Source: Telopea speciosissima
Taxonomy: Eukaryota > Streptophyta > Magnoliopsida > Proteales > Proteaceae
Assembly (NCBI RefSeq): GCF_018873765.1
Contig: NC_057923.1
Coordinates: 11,606,413 to 11,670,412 of the forward strand
Length of the DNA: 64,000 nucleotides
Direction of reading: 5' to 3'
Shown here: piece after piece, positions 48,816 through 59,976 of the stretch
How the letters are laid out: each line of letters begins with the position of its first letter
Position numbering within the stretch: the first letter of the stretch is position 1
Program-made: the position numbers and the translations under genes
The notes under the pieces: model-generated
The model's input: the letters and a program-made list of their open reading frames with translations, nothing else
The model's database searches: none
What the model was told of the DNA's origin: nothing

Positions 48816-49740
48816 ACATTGTGCTAAATATGAAGAGGCAATGAAGAAATGTGTATCTAAAATCAACCGCAAAGAGATAAAAATGAGAAAAAAAGGGTCT
48901 TAATGCAAAAGCAAAGTGTGCAATATTTCCCGGCTCAGGTGGAGACGGACAAACAACTTGTCTCTCTCTCTCTCTCTTGAAGGATTTGTGTTCTTCAGAA
49001 CCTCGAGAAAAATGGGATTTCGAGGTATAAATTATTGATTTGGGGTCACTCGAAATACAAACAGAGTAACGATAGCACAAATCTCGAGGTGGAGGTTCGA
49101 CAAAATGCCAAGACAGGTGGAAGGGAGACTCACACACACTCAAAAGTTGGGAAATGGACAAAAGGGCATCATTCCCGAGGTTGAAAACATTATTTTCATC
49201 AAAGGGAGGGTCCTATATTTATAGAGGTCCCGGCGGTTCAAGTACAACTACAGGGTCAAAAAGGCATGAAAACATTCTCTCACCCATTTCTTCATAACTC
49301 ACAATTTTGTAAAACAATAATGGCCACCACCCCTTTCTCCTCTCCTCAATTTATGTCTGCTGCAACAGTGCCTAGTAGTGTCGTCCGTATCCGCCAGTTA
49401 ACAACAACTATGGTCATTTGTCGACGACATTTATTAGTGTCGGCCATTATCCGAATGACAGAGTTTCAACATTTATTTTGTAAAACACAAACTATAAAAA
49501 CAGAGTTGCAAAATCTAATTTCAACAAGCAATGAGCAGAGTCATATGGTGGAAAATGACGACATCTATAAGCTGTCCAATAAGACAACGTTCGATGACGA
49601 TGATCCCTTTTACAATGTTAATCCTTTAATCATCCCCATACTTTTTGTAAAACTCATATTTTGTCCTTTACCATGCATATAAACTATACTGAACAAAAGA
49701 CAAAATAAATCCTCAAAATCCAACATGTACCAAGTCATAA
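48816..49740. other. Unassigned segment before the CAF1-like cluster
   Basis: The first about 85 bases (48816-48900) recur inverted at about 56515-56590. The two open frames at 48814-49161 (minus) and 49266-49682 (plus) overlap no recognisable domain. A TATTTATAGAGG word at about 49213 looks promoter- or LTR-like. I could not assign a function. Confidence 0.4.
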
Positions 49741-50661
49741 TGTAGCTGCTTACCTATGAATATGGATTGCGACTATGCTAGTGCGGCCAATTGGCCTACG
49801 TGCAAGGCTGTGATTTAGAGTCGTGATTTTCCAATCAAAATCATTACAACATCTACCATCACTACCATCAAAGGTGAATAATGAGTGAGGGCCGCTCTGA
49901 TACCAAATGTTATAATTGTAAGATGTTGGTACGCAATAGGACTCCAAACCTTATTTAACTCAAACCAAAATCCTAATAACATCGAAGCTCATATAGTAAA
50001 CATTGTCGACATTACATATCAACCCATATGTTTTCGCTATCCACTCTAATCCGTCAAAGACCCATCACAAAACTTGATAAATTACATCACGCTATAAACT
50101 CTTAGCCTAAAATACAGATTTAGAAGCTTGAAGAACCCAGCAGGCTAGGTCCTACGACAATGGTTGTCTTGTAATAGCTTTCAGTAAATAAGCATAATTG
50201 TAGGCTCCATAAAAAGTAACCCATCAGAGTAACCAAGTATTATAGAAAAATCAAACCAGACGATAACATCAACTTATATAGGTCGAATCAACACTCTCTT
50301 TTCTGTTCTTATCAAAGTCAATATCTTGTTGTCTAAGAAGATCAATGGAGTCAGAAATGGGAGGATTACTCAAGGCATTGAACTCTTTGAAAATAAACTG
50401 CCCTATAAAATTGCAGTTGTCTCCGACACCAGGAAGGTTTACATCAAAGTTGTGTAGAGTAATCCCAAGTTGTATAAGGTGAGGGAATCAACGTTGGCCC
50501 TGAGAATCTTTAGGGAATCTGACAAATGTGAGATGTTCTTGGCTTTAGTAGCATTGGCACTAGGACAAAATACAATCCTTGGGAGCTCAATGTCTATAGG
50601 CACAGAAGGGAAGTATTGGGTGCCTGATGCAATTCGAACGAACTCAAACTCTAGTTTGTGT
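49740..50661 (-). pseudogene. CAF1-like deadenylase pseudogene, copy A (inverted) with PBS-like tail
   Basis: CAF1 is the DEDD-type 3'-5' poly(A) nuclease of the CCR4-NOT complex. Read on the minus strand, this copy matches copies B and C at 54088-54815 and 55156-55870 through frame shifts and stops. Recognisable pieces include LEFEF near the start (about 50650) and LALRILRES-type overlap frames that are shadows of the same DNA. The tail at 49887-49914 contains GGTATCAGAGCGGCCC on the minus strand, the same PBS-like word found after copies B and C. The copy is non-functional. Confidence 0.65.
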
Positions 50662-50959
50662 TACCAAAAAAAAAAAAAACTGAAATGGATGGCCATAAAT
50701 GTCTATTACCCCAATTCTCAAAATGGCAAATGGAATTGGCTAAGAACATGCATATAGATCTTATTAAAGCTCAAAAGATAAGTTACCTATTCCGGAAAGA
50801 AAACGAATAAGATTTGGAATTGGACACAAATCAGAATCATCCATCAAATCAAAAAGCCAAGGAATCACCCATTCATAGATATCGGACGGCTGGGCAAATT
50901 TTGGTGTTGATGGGATTGCTTTCATTGGATGGCTATGATTAAACATAATCTAACCCAAT

Positions 50960-52595
50960 TCTCCTTCTTTAAGACCTAATCTAACCCAAATAACTTCTTC
51001 TTCCGATGATAGTCTTCCCTAGTCTTCCCTCTGTTACTTCCATGACTGAAGATCAGAATTGAGTCCTACTTCATTTTCAATCACGAATATACTACCCATC
51101 AAATCTTCTAAGAAGCAGGAGCCATATGTGGGTCAAAAGATTTTGCTTCCATCAAGTATTATTAGGGTTTTCTTCCTCCGAAAGGGCTTTCACCGCCGTT
51201 GAAGAAGAAGGCAGGTCTGATTCACCCTTGTGACTATTTCAATCTGGGTTCTATCGCCGGAGATCAAGGTTATTGAAGAAAACAAAGAAGAAGAGACATC
51301 ATTTGTGATCTTTAAGAACTGAACGAAGAAGAGGCATCAAAGAAGCAACGCAGAGTCGATGTTGGGGGTCCTCACCCATGATGTTTAAGATAAGAGACAT
51401 CAAAGATTTAATCTTTCTCTGTGTCTACTCTGTTTGAAGCCCTAACCGAAGAAGGCGAAGAAGAAGGGACATCCAAGAAGCAACGCAGAGTCTCTCAGAG
51501 AGTGCATGATTTTATTTTCTGTCGTCGTGATTATTAGTTCTCCGCCGCAGTGCGTGTTTCGTTCTCCATCGCAGTGTGTATTTAACTCTCCACCTTAGTG
51601 CATGTTTCGTCTTCACACCATGCTCATCGGATCCCCCAGCGAAGAAGACGTCGAAGCCTACGACGATGTCGATGATGACTCCAACGGCGAGCTCAGGTCC
51701 AAACGTAACCTGTCTCTCGAGCATCACTACCCTCCGACAACAGATCTCTTTAATCTGGCCAAGGAATGCCAAAAGCTTGCCCTGCCGACCAACGCTGGAA
51801 TCTTCCTCCACATCTGGTTCGTTTGGAATGATATTGAACCCCAGTGCATAGACAATACAAGCTTTCCTCCTTCCGGCACTGTTACCTTTTGTTTTCTCTA
51901 GATCTTCAAGCATAAGGCCGTGGTTCCCTTGCTTACTGTCCACGCCAAGGGTCTCTTCGACTTCCACCGGGGCAGGGGCGGCATCTTTGTCTTCATCTCT
52001 GCCAATGGTTTCGGGTGGGCTCTTGACCTGCGCGACAAGGATGGCGGAAGCCTCATCGCCAGGGGACATGGCTGATGCTGATGGAGTTTCAGTCCCTGCA
52101 GTTGTTGGAAATTTTGGCAATGCTAGCTGTGAGCAACGCCGAGGAGTTTGGTTACGCTGGTTCTGGCGTTGGTGTAGCCATGGAAATGGCCAGCTCCATT
52201 ACCCCTCTCATCGTTCAGATCTTGTGGCCCGATCATCGTTCACCGAAGCTCCTCTCAGCGCGGCAGCGTGGGCATGATGGTGCAGATCTTTTCGACACCT
52301 TTGGGGTCCTTTCTTTTAGCACGAAAGTGCATGAGCTTATCAGTTGCTGTGTTGACAGCTCTTTATCTGGGGCAATGGCTTTCACCCATCCCCTGCTTTG
52401 GATGACTCAGTCTTTGGCATACGAGACCGGGTCACTTTCCGCTTCGTCGGTCTGGGTTCTGTATACCCAAACCTTCTGTTGGTCATGCTACCTATCTTTT
52501 TTTAGTATCTTTTTATGTATCCTGTTTTCCTGTTGACGTTGGGCGTGCGTGAATGAATAGCCCTGTTATCTACCCCAAAAAAAAAAAAAAAAATC
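50960..52595. other. Unassigned segment, possibly a retroposed copy ending in poly(A)
   Basis: This 1.6-kb stretch has unusually high GC for the area and open frames on both strands (minus 51512-52120, plus 51602-51901 and 52075-52536) but no domain I recognise. It ends in CTACCCC followed by a run of about 17 A (52577-52593), as retroposed sequences do. A strand and product cannot be chosen. An uncharacterised LINE 3' region or a processed gene copy are the main options. Confidence 0.35.
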
Positions 52596-54059
52596 CAATC
52601 ATATGCTTTTTAATTGTGCAGATTGTTTTATTGGTTTTGTAGAAAAGGAAATATAACTTGTAGGAAAGAGAAAGTAAAAAGCAAAAACTAGATAAGAGGT
52701 ATCAGAGCCCAGTAGTGTACAAGTAATTTAAATGGAGTTATAAAAAGATTAAGACATGGGGGAAGAGAGTGGAAAATGGGAAGTTAGAGAAAAAGGGAAG
52801 TAGAATATTTTTTAGTAACTTATGAGGATTGAGTTATTACGTTAATATCTGTTTTTCTTTTTATGTATGATTAACTAAAATCCCCCCAGCATATCCAAGG
52901 CTTGCCTTGGTGGTTGGTACTTCTCTTTTGGAAGAGTTCTTCGGGGTCTTAGTGGATCAAGTCCCCTCGACAACATTTAAGCTATAAAGCTATTAGTATC
53001 TTCTCCAGGAAGCAAGAAAAGTGAGTCACCAGTTTTGATATCTAAGTTATAAAATGTGTTCAGTAATGTAAGCATGTGATTATTCTTATCTATAAGGTGG
53101 TAAGGTTCATTGGCATCATCAATTAAGTCATTCTCAAGTGCCATTAAATGTAAGATCCTGATTTCTTTATCAAAATCCATTTCCATTTTTTTTGTTCTCC
53201 CTCCATACCAATGATTAGATTCACTGTCACACTTTGTTGAATGCCTCGACTTGTAATCTTGAGAGTGAACTTGGGCTGTTTATCTATAATATATTGATCA
53301 ATTGCAAGATTGTCATTCATGGAGAGGTTATGACTCTCAAGCATCTCACTACGGTGAAGTAGAGATATACCTTCATAAATCCTATTATTCAGAGTTAAAA
53401 CTTGTACGGTGCTAGGAACCTCTAATTCTAATAATGTTTTATCTGAGAGCACCACCTGAACATGAATTTGTTGGGTAGTAATCCTTCTATGAAAGTCGAG
53501 ATTGATATGCTCGCCCAAATCTTCTGGTGGGTACACATTGTTAGTCATCAGTAATAATATTTCCTTGATTGAGAGAATTTGATTTTCAAATTGACCATAT
53601 TTGTGCAGCCTCCTTCAGATGTCTTTGGTCCACCAAAATTTTTCCTCAACAAAGGATATTTCTTCTTTCTCACTTTTGTCAGTCTTGTGCGTCATAGTAA
53701 TACATCCCACCCATATTGTGCTATGTTGAAGAGTGATCAATAGAAACAAAACTACTAAAACAAGAGACGAATTGAATTGCCTTGGATCGATTGGAGGGAT
53801 TTTTGTTAATCATAGATAAAAAGAAAAACAGATATTAACGTAATAGCTCATCCTCATAAGTTACTAAAAAAATATTCTACCTCCCTTTTTATTTCACTTT
53901 CCATTTTTCACTCTCTTTCATTTAAATTACTTGCACACTACTGGGCTCTGATACCTCTTACCCAGTTTTCACTTTTTATTTTCTCTTTCCTACAAGTTGT
54001 ATTCCCTTTTCCACAACATCATTAAAATAATTCTACAAAATTAAGAAAACAGATGATTG
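52596..54059. mobile_element. Inverted-repeat element (about 1.46 kb) enclosing a ubiquitin-like frame
   Basis: The left arm 52596-52890 and right arm 53794-54059 are inverted copies. Matching blocks include AACTTGTAGGAAAGAGAAA, AGAGGTATCAGAGCCCAGTA, TTAGTAACTTATGAGGAT and ACGTTAATATCTGTTTTTCT. The roughly 900-bp interior carries a diverged ubiquitin-like reading frame on the minus strand. The plan is that of a Pack-MULE-type element, but no transposase or clear target duplication was found. Each arm includes a tRNA-Met PBS-like word, so an inverted duplication of retroelement origin is an alternative. Confidence 0.6.
52977..53548 (-). pseudogene. Diverged tandem ubiquitin-like (UBL) reading frame, frameshifted
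   Basis: The minus frame starting at 53548 (134 codons) contains a ubiquitin-like fold pattern. IHVQVVLSDKTLLELEVPST resembles ubiquitin strands 1-2, and LLHRSEMLES, then LAIDQYIIDKQPKFTLKI, resemble the second half. A second UBL seems to start at KFTLKITSRG and to continue after a shift at an A8 tract (about 53180) in the frame ending at 52977. That frame includes DKNNHMLTLLNTFYNLDIKT and GDSLFLLPGE. No C-terminal Gly-Gly for conjugation is visible. It is probably a decayed captured fragment of a plant multi-UBL gene. An intron in place of the frameshift cannot be excluded. Confidence 0.5.
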
Positions 54060-54087
54060 AGTCACTTCTTGCACAACAACAAAAAAA

Positions 54088-54815
54088 GTCAATAGTGATT
54101 GTAGATGCCTGGTCTCACAAACTGGAGTTTGAGTTCTTTCGGATTGCATTAGCCGCCTAATACTTCCCTTTTGTGCCTATATACACTGAACTTCTAGGGG
54201 TTGTATTCTGTCCCAGCGCCAACATTGTAAGGCCAAGAACATCTCATATTTGTCGGATTCCCTCAAGATTCTTAGGGCCAACGTTGATTCTCTCACTATA
54301 TGCAACTTGGGATTACTCTCAGTAACTTTGATGTTAATCTTCCTGATTTCAGAGACGACTGCAGTCTTATATAGCAGCTTAATTTCAAAGAATTCAATGC
54401 CTTGAGTAATCCTCCCGCATCCGACATCATTGAATTTTTTAGACAACAAGATATTGATTTTGACAAGAATAGGAAAGAGGGTGTTGATTCGACCTATATC
54501 TCTCAGTTGATGCTCTCGTCTGGTTTAATTTTTCTATAATATTTGGCTACTCTGATGGGTTACTTTCTATGAAGCCTACGATTATGCTTATTTACAGAAA
54601 GCTATTACAAGGCAACCATTGTCGTAGGACCTTGGTGGGTTCTACAAGCTTCTAAATATGTATTTTAGGCTGAGAATTTATGACATGAAACAGGTGATCA
54701 AGTTTTGTGATGGGGTCTTTGGCGGATTAGAGCAGCTAGCGAAGACATATGGGTTGAAATGCATTGTCGACAATGTTTACTGTACGGGGTTCGATGTTAT
54801 TGGGATTTTGGTTTG
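54088..54815 (+). pseudogene. CAF1-like deadenylase pseudogene, copy B
   Basis: Across several frames the order of CAF1 landmarks is kept: W-S-H-K-LEFEFF near the start; GVV after the site of the DxEFPG motif; a block around DSLKIL.ANVDSL; then EAYDYAYLQKAITRQP in the region of the CAF1 GYDFGYLLK motif; and YDMKQVIKFCDGVFGGLEQL and AKTYGLKCIV toward the end (54680-54770). Frame shifts and stops break it, and the first catalytic Asp of the DEDD set is not present. It is followed by a PBS-like TGGTATCAGAACGG at 54870. Confidence 0.75.
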
Positions 54816-55155
54816 AATTAAATAAAGGTTAAAGTCCTAGTACATACCAACATCTTGTTGTTATAACATTTGGTATCAGAACGGGCCCCACTCACTATTC
54901 ACCTTTGATGGTAGTGTCCATGAACACTTGCCGAATACCATAGATTAAAGTAAAATTTGTTTGGACTTGTTTGATATATGTGGTGGTCGATGTTGTACTG
55001 ATTTTGATTGAAAATCCATGACTCCAAATCGCAACCTTGCACGTAGGCTAATTGGCCACACTAGCACAGTCGCAATCCATTTTCATAGGTAAGCAGCTAT
55101 ATTATGGTAATTGACTACAAATGGTTGGGTCACTTCCTGCACAACAACAAAAGAA

Positions 55156-55870
55156 GTCAATAGTGATTGTAGATGCCTGGTCTCACAAATTGGAGTTCGA
55201 GTTCTTTCGGATTGCATTAGCTGCCCAATGTTTTCTTTTTGTACCTATAAACATTGAGTTCCCAGGGGTTGTATTCTATCCCAATGCCAACGCTGCTAAT
55301 GCCAAGAACATCTCACATTGTCAGATTCCCTCAAGATTCTTAGGACCAACGTTGATTCCCTCACCTTATGCAACTTGGAATTACTCTCAGTAACTTCGAT
55401 GTTGATCTTCCTAATTTCGGAGACAACTATAGTTTCATATATCAATTTAATTTCAAAGAGTAATCCTCCCGCATCCGACACCATTGAATTTCTTAGACAA
55501 CAAAGTATTAACTTTGACAAGAACAGGAAAGAGGGTATCGATTCGACCTGTATCTCTCAATTGATGTTCTCATCTGGTTTGATTTTTCTATAATATTTGG
55601 CTACTCTGATGGGTTACTTTCTATGAAGCCTATGATTATGCTTATTTATAGAAAGTTATTACAAGGCAGCCATTGTCGTAGGACCTTGGTGGGTTCTACA
55701 AGCTTCTAATTTTGTATTTTGAATTGAGAGTTTATAGTGTGAAACAGGTGATTAAGTTTTGTGATGGGGTTCTTAGCGGATTAGAGCAACCAGCAAAGAT
55801 ATATGAGTTAAAATGCATTGTCGGCAATGTTTACTGTATGGGCTTCGATGTTATTGGAATTTTGGTTTGA
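55156..55870 (+). pseudogene. CAF1-like deadenylase pseudogene, copy C
   Basis: This is a tandem copy of B with an offset of about 1.06 kb. It keeps LEFEFFRIALAA, then NIEFPGVVF where CAF1 has DTEFPGVV (Asp changed to Asn, Glu kept), then DSLKILRTNVDSLTL, TIEFLRQQSINFDKNR and EGID (55480-55550). The remaining C-terminal half is broken by stops. The unit continues with the PBS-like TGGTATCAGAGCGG at 55925-55938. It shares GTAAGCAGCTA-type flanks with copies A and B. Confidence 0.75.
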
Positions 55871-56135
55871 GTTAAATAAGGGTTGGAGTCCTAATGTGTA
55901 CCGATATCTTATTGTTATAACATTTGGTATCAGAGCGGCCCCCACTCACTATTCACTTACCGAATAACATAGATTAAAGTAAAATTTGTTTGGATTTGTT
56001 TGATATATGCGATAGTAGATGTTGTACTGGTTTTGATTAGAAAACCACGACTCCAAATCGTAATATTGCACATAGGCTAATTGGCCACACTAGCACAGTC
56101 GCAATCCATATTCATAGGTAAGCAGCTACATTATG

Positions 56136-57480
56136 GTAAGAATAAAATACACGTACTCCCCTGTAATGCACCCAATATTCCTCGTACCCCCTAAGCTTCT
56201 GATAAGTCCACGTACTACCCCTCAATATTCTGCGTACCACCCCTACTTTACCCCCCTAAAGCCATTTAAGTCCAAAATGCTAAAAATGACCAAACTACCC
56301 TTTCTTCTATCTTTTCTAAAATTTGAAAAGACCTAATTGCCCTGACCTATTTGCTAAAATTTGAAAAGACCAAAATACCCTCATCTTTCCCAAATCATCA
56401 TCTTCTTTTACCATGTAGATACCCACCACCACCACTTTTAGGACCATGGAATGGCGAATATACACAACACACACCACACGCACACACCTGATGTGGGACT
56501 AAACCCTATTTTTTTTCTCATTTTTGTCTCTTTGAGTTTGATTTTAAATATACATTTCTTCATTGCCTCTTCATATTTAGCACAATATAAACCATTAAAG
56601 CAAATTTTTTTAGTGTAAGTAGTAACGTGCATCTATAAAGATATTATGTAGTTCTCTTTGATGTAGTTAATGCATAATAATCATTCATATATTAATATTG
56701 CATGTTGGTATAAAATGTGATATATTAGGAGAATATTCGAATTTTAGTGTCTAATAGAAAAATCGGCTCAATCAGGCGAGATGAGTGAATAATACCTTCC
56801 CACTCTCGTAACCTGATCTCTTACCTAGACTCTGACCAGACCATACCATATGTAATCATTTATAGCTTTTTCCATTCACCATGGATGGGACTACCCCTTT
56901 TTGGGTCATAGGCCTGAACCTTAAGTGGTGATTCCTTCTATTTTTTTCATACTTATTATGCTTATTCCGAACCGTTCATTGCCAATAGACCCCAAAGTTT
57001 GAACCCCGCCTGCAAAGTAGATAAAGACTCTCTCCGAGGTCGCGGTACCAACACCATGGTACCATTTAATCAGTTTTACAAACCACAAAATATACATGCC
57101 ATATGTCACAAAATGAAAATAGAAATGTCCAATAGTGTGCAAAATTAAAACAAAATAAATTTATGTTGAGCCCCTTTATTCCAACACTTGCATCGATAGT
57201 TTGCCTCCATAAGTGCTCAAATAAAGTAACTTGTGGAGATTTAAGTTGGAAATAGAATTGCAATTGGTCTCCTACAAATTGCAACTCAACAGGAACTACA
57301 ATTTGCCAATTTTTGCTTTTTGTAGCTTTCTTCTGTTGTACAATTTGTAGAGAAAACTGTTGATTCTTCTGTATGCATGTCTTCTGGCCTGAAAATTAGC
57401 TTTATGACTAGTTCAAATTTGTTATCTTTCAAGCTCATAAAGCAAAAAATTTATAGGTTCGTTTAGAGTTGAAGATAATG
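56136..57480. other. Spacer, no gene seen
   Basis: C-rich 56150-56430 is low in information. About 56515-56590 matches 48816-48900 inverted. A minus-strand TAGTCCCACATCAGG word at about 56490-56500 resembles the USE of plant snRNA genes or the first bases of some LTRs, but no snRNA or LTR follows. The short open frames here show no domain. Confidence 0.45.
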
Positions 57481-58035
57481 GACCGTTTGGAGAAATGGGA
57501 CTTGGGCCTACTCATTGAGGCCCAGCTATTTCTAATTTAACTTGGGCTGGTTGGGCAGTGTAAGACGATATGGGCCTCGGGCCAGGTTCAAACTGCCCAC
57601 AAGGGCTAGCCGATCCAACCCACGTGAGAGGAGAGAGATCAGGCCACTTAAGTGGCTGAATCTCTCCCCCCCCCCCTCTTGCAGAGTCCAAGAGTGAATC
57701 TAAAAGGGGGGCAGGCCTTAGGGTTTTTGCTTTATATAGACAGCCTCTAACCCTAATGCCAGTTACACTGAAAACCTACTTTGAAAGTTCTCTCTCTCCA
57801 ACTTTTGTGTTCTCTTTGAGATTCTATCTCTTCCCAGGGATTTGTGGTGTGGAGTTCTCTTTGTGAAAAATCTGACCAGATATTCAAAGATCGTGATCGT
57901 AGATATTCGCTCGTGTGCTTGTAACCATAAGCTTGACTTTTGATCCTTCTTCTGCTACGTTTCCGTACACATTCAGCTATGATCCAAACTCTGGTTTATT
58001 TGGATCTTGATCTATGTGAACTAACAGGTAGAAAC
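57480..58035 (+). promoter_or_regulatory. Promoter- or LTR-like segment (origin uncertain)
   Basis: CTTTATATAGACAGCC (TATA at about 57732) is followed by a pyrimidine-rich leader (57785-57840) and a T-rich stretch that ends in a possible donor (AACAGGTAGAAA, about 58025). A gene with coding exons does not follow. An LTR or a gene promoter copy are equally possible. Confidence 0.3.
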
Positions 58036-58121
58036 CAACATAGTCCCAGGCATGAATTCCTCTTCAGGCTTAAAAGATGAACTAGGTTTGTCTGGGTTTG
58101 CACTGGCCTAACGATGTTCTC

Positions 58122-58684
58122 TAAGAGTGTTAACCCGCTCGGTTTTGGTTAACTGGTTCAAGGAATGAAGGGTAGATCTCAAATCAAAACCAATGGTTTT
58201 AAATGGTTTTTACTGGTTGCAGTTTCAGTTTTGTTGCCAATTCGAATTGATTTGTGTATTCAATTATTTCCGATTTATTATCGATTTGAGTTAAGGGTTT
58301 TGTTATCGGCTCAAGTTAATACTTCTGGGCCAAATTGGGAATGAACCTTTTCTGAGCCCAATAAAATTTTTTTATGCCATTGGGCTTGAAACAAGGTATC
58401 TAAGCACAAATTATGACTTAAGGAACCAAAACAATCTAAATTAATGGGTATATACAAGAATGACCGGACTAACCTATTTTTCCAATCGGTGTAGTATGTA
58501 AAAATGGTTCAATAGTGTATCGGTTTTAATCAGCTCAAAATGATGATTTACTGGTTCAAAACTGAACCACACTGTTTAATAAACTATTTTACCTTATAAA
58601 ACCATAACCAAACCAATCCACAAAAGGTTTATCGATTCCAGTTTTAAAGTTTGATTCAATTTCGGTTCGCAATTCACACCCTTA
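58122..58684. mobile_element. Possible hAT-like MITE related to 35863-36253
   Basis: The left end TAAGAGTGTTAACC and right end CACACCCTTA are imperfect inverted repeats of the TAAGGGTGTCAA type. The interior has the same GGTTTTGGTT/AACCGAACC composition. There is no matching 8-bp flank, so it is older. Confidence 0.45.
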
Positions 58685-59558
58685 AATTGTCATCCATCAA
58701 CTAGGTTTATCTATTAAAAAAAATGAGGGATAGAGAAATTCATGTAATTTATATTCTATTTTTTTTTATGTTTTTTTTTTTTGGGTTGGGAGTTGGGAGT
58801 TGGGAGTTGGGAGAGGAGATGGTGAAGAGACAAAATAAGAAAAAAATAATAATAGAGAGAAGAATCCCATGTTGTTAGTGTAGGAAAATTTCTACACGCT
58901 ACACCAACAAGTGTTCTAAAAAGAGTATCATCCATATGGGATCCACATTTTCCGAACAAGTGAAATGATAATACAAAATTCATGTGAGAAGGAAACTGCA
59001 TATTGGCGTCATGAGTCATGACAATCTTTTTTACAAAAAATAATGGATGAAATATTTTCAGAAAAATGTTGGGAAGATGTCAAAAGAGGTGATTCCGATT
59101 GTTGATGAACAGGGCAATGTCTGGATAGGGCACTTGTCAAATTTCTACAGTGGAATTCAATCAAGTACCCTAGTAGGTATGGCCATGCATATGATTGGAA
59201 GTGACCAGAATCAGTGGGAATCGAGGCTCAAATCAGTTAGTGCCGATTCCGATCTGAATATGATCGGAAGTGACCAGAATCACCCGAAAAACAGAGTAGA
59301 ATCAATGGGAATCAATTGGATTGGTCACAGCTAGTTCCAATCCGAATTGGCCAATTCACTAATCCAATTCCATTTCTTAAAAATCATGCCTAAGATGGCT
59401 CAAATTTGAATTTATGAATGTTTATTTTATGCATGTTACTCTCTTCTCTATCACATTTGCCATTTTAATGATTAATTTATTTAATTAATCCTGTTATATT
59501 ATAGCTTAATAAATCGTAATATTTTATAGCATTGTATAATGCCATTAATATACGGATC
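58685..59558. other. Spacer with short tandem repeats
   Basis: A GGGAGTT repeat lies at 58785-58812. The open frame at 59047-59334 contains a diverged 75-bp duplication (GGAAGTGACCAGAATCA twice, 59197 and 59270) and shows no family match, so it is not called as a gene. Confidence 0.5.
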
Positions 59559-59704
59559 TTTATCACCCCTAGTACTGGGGGATCCGGTGCACATCATGCG
59601 TTGGGCACCACCCATGTGTATACGGTGGGACCCATTATGCACACATGGGCGGTGCCCAACCGCACGATGCGCACAGGACCGCCCCCAGTATTGGGGGCGA
59701 TAAT
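59559..59704. mobile_element. Hairpin MITE
   Basis: TTATCACCCCTAGTACTGGG (left) pairs with CCCAGTATTGGGGGCGATAA (right). Inner GTTGGGCACCACCCATGTGT / ACACATGGGCGGTGCCCAAC is a perfect 20-base stem. Confidence 0.75.
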
Positions 59705-59835
59705 TTTCCTTAATATACACTAAGTTTTCATTTTTCTCTTAATAATGGACACGTTTCAATAAACAATTAAGATATAAAAGCTATTTCAAAATAAGAATTA
59801 AAAAAATGCAAATAGTGGAAAAATATTGCACTAAG

Positions 59836-59976
59836 TTTGAACTCTTGAGGTACCAGAATGTTGAGGAAGATACGGTTCGGCTCTTGCAGCTGGCCACACT
59901 TTGTTTTGCTCTGCTTTCAGACAAACACCCCTCAATGCTTGAGGTAACAAAACAGATTGAGGAAATTCAAGACTTC
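59836..59976 (+). pseudogene. Fragment of an LRR receptor-like kinase C-terminus
   Basis: The open text reads FELLRYQNVEEDTVRLLQLA, followed by DKHPSMLEVTKQIEEI. This matches the end of kinase subdomain XI in the plant inactive LRR receptor kinases of the RLK1/RKL1/RLK902 type, whose usual text is DKRPSM. The invariant Arg of that motif is His here. No other part of the kinase is present, so it is an orphan fragment of under 50 codons. Confidence 0.6.

Larger units (their letters stand above)
54041..56135 (+). repeat. Tandem 1.06-kb unit (CAF1-like piece + PBS-like segment), two copies
   Basis: Both copies run from GTCACTTC.TGCACAACAACA through the CAF1-like piece, then a TTGTTATAACATTTGGTATC word. 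They end in GGCTAATTGGCCACACTAGC and CATAGGTAAGCAGCTA. The inverted single copy at 49740-50661 has the same order, so the unit existed before the tandem duplication. Confidence 0.8.

Noticed and set aside
49266..49682. 138-codon plus open frame
   Set aside because: No recognisable domain, inside a repeat mosaic, and no splice or promoter context that distinguishes it from chance.
59047..59334. 95-codon plus open frame with repeated GSDQN
   Set aside because: The repeat is due to a DNA tandem duplication; no domain and no gene context.
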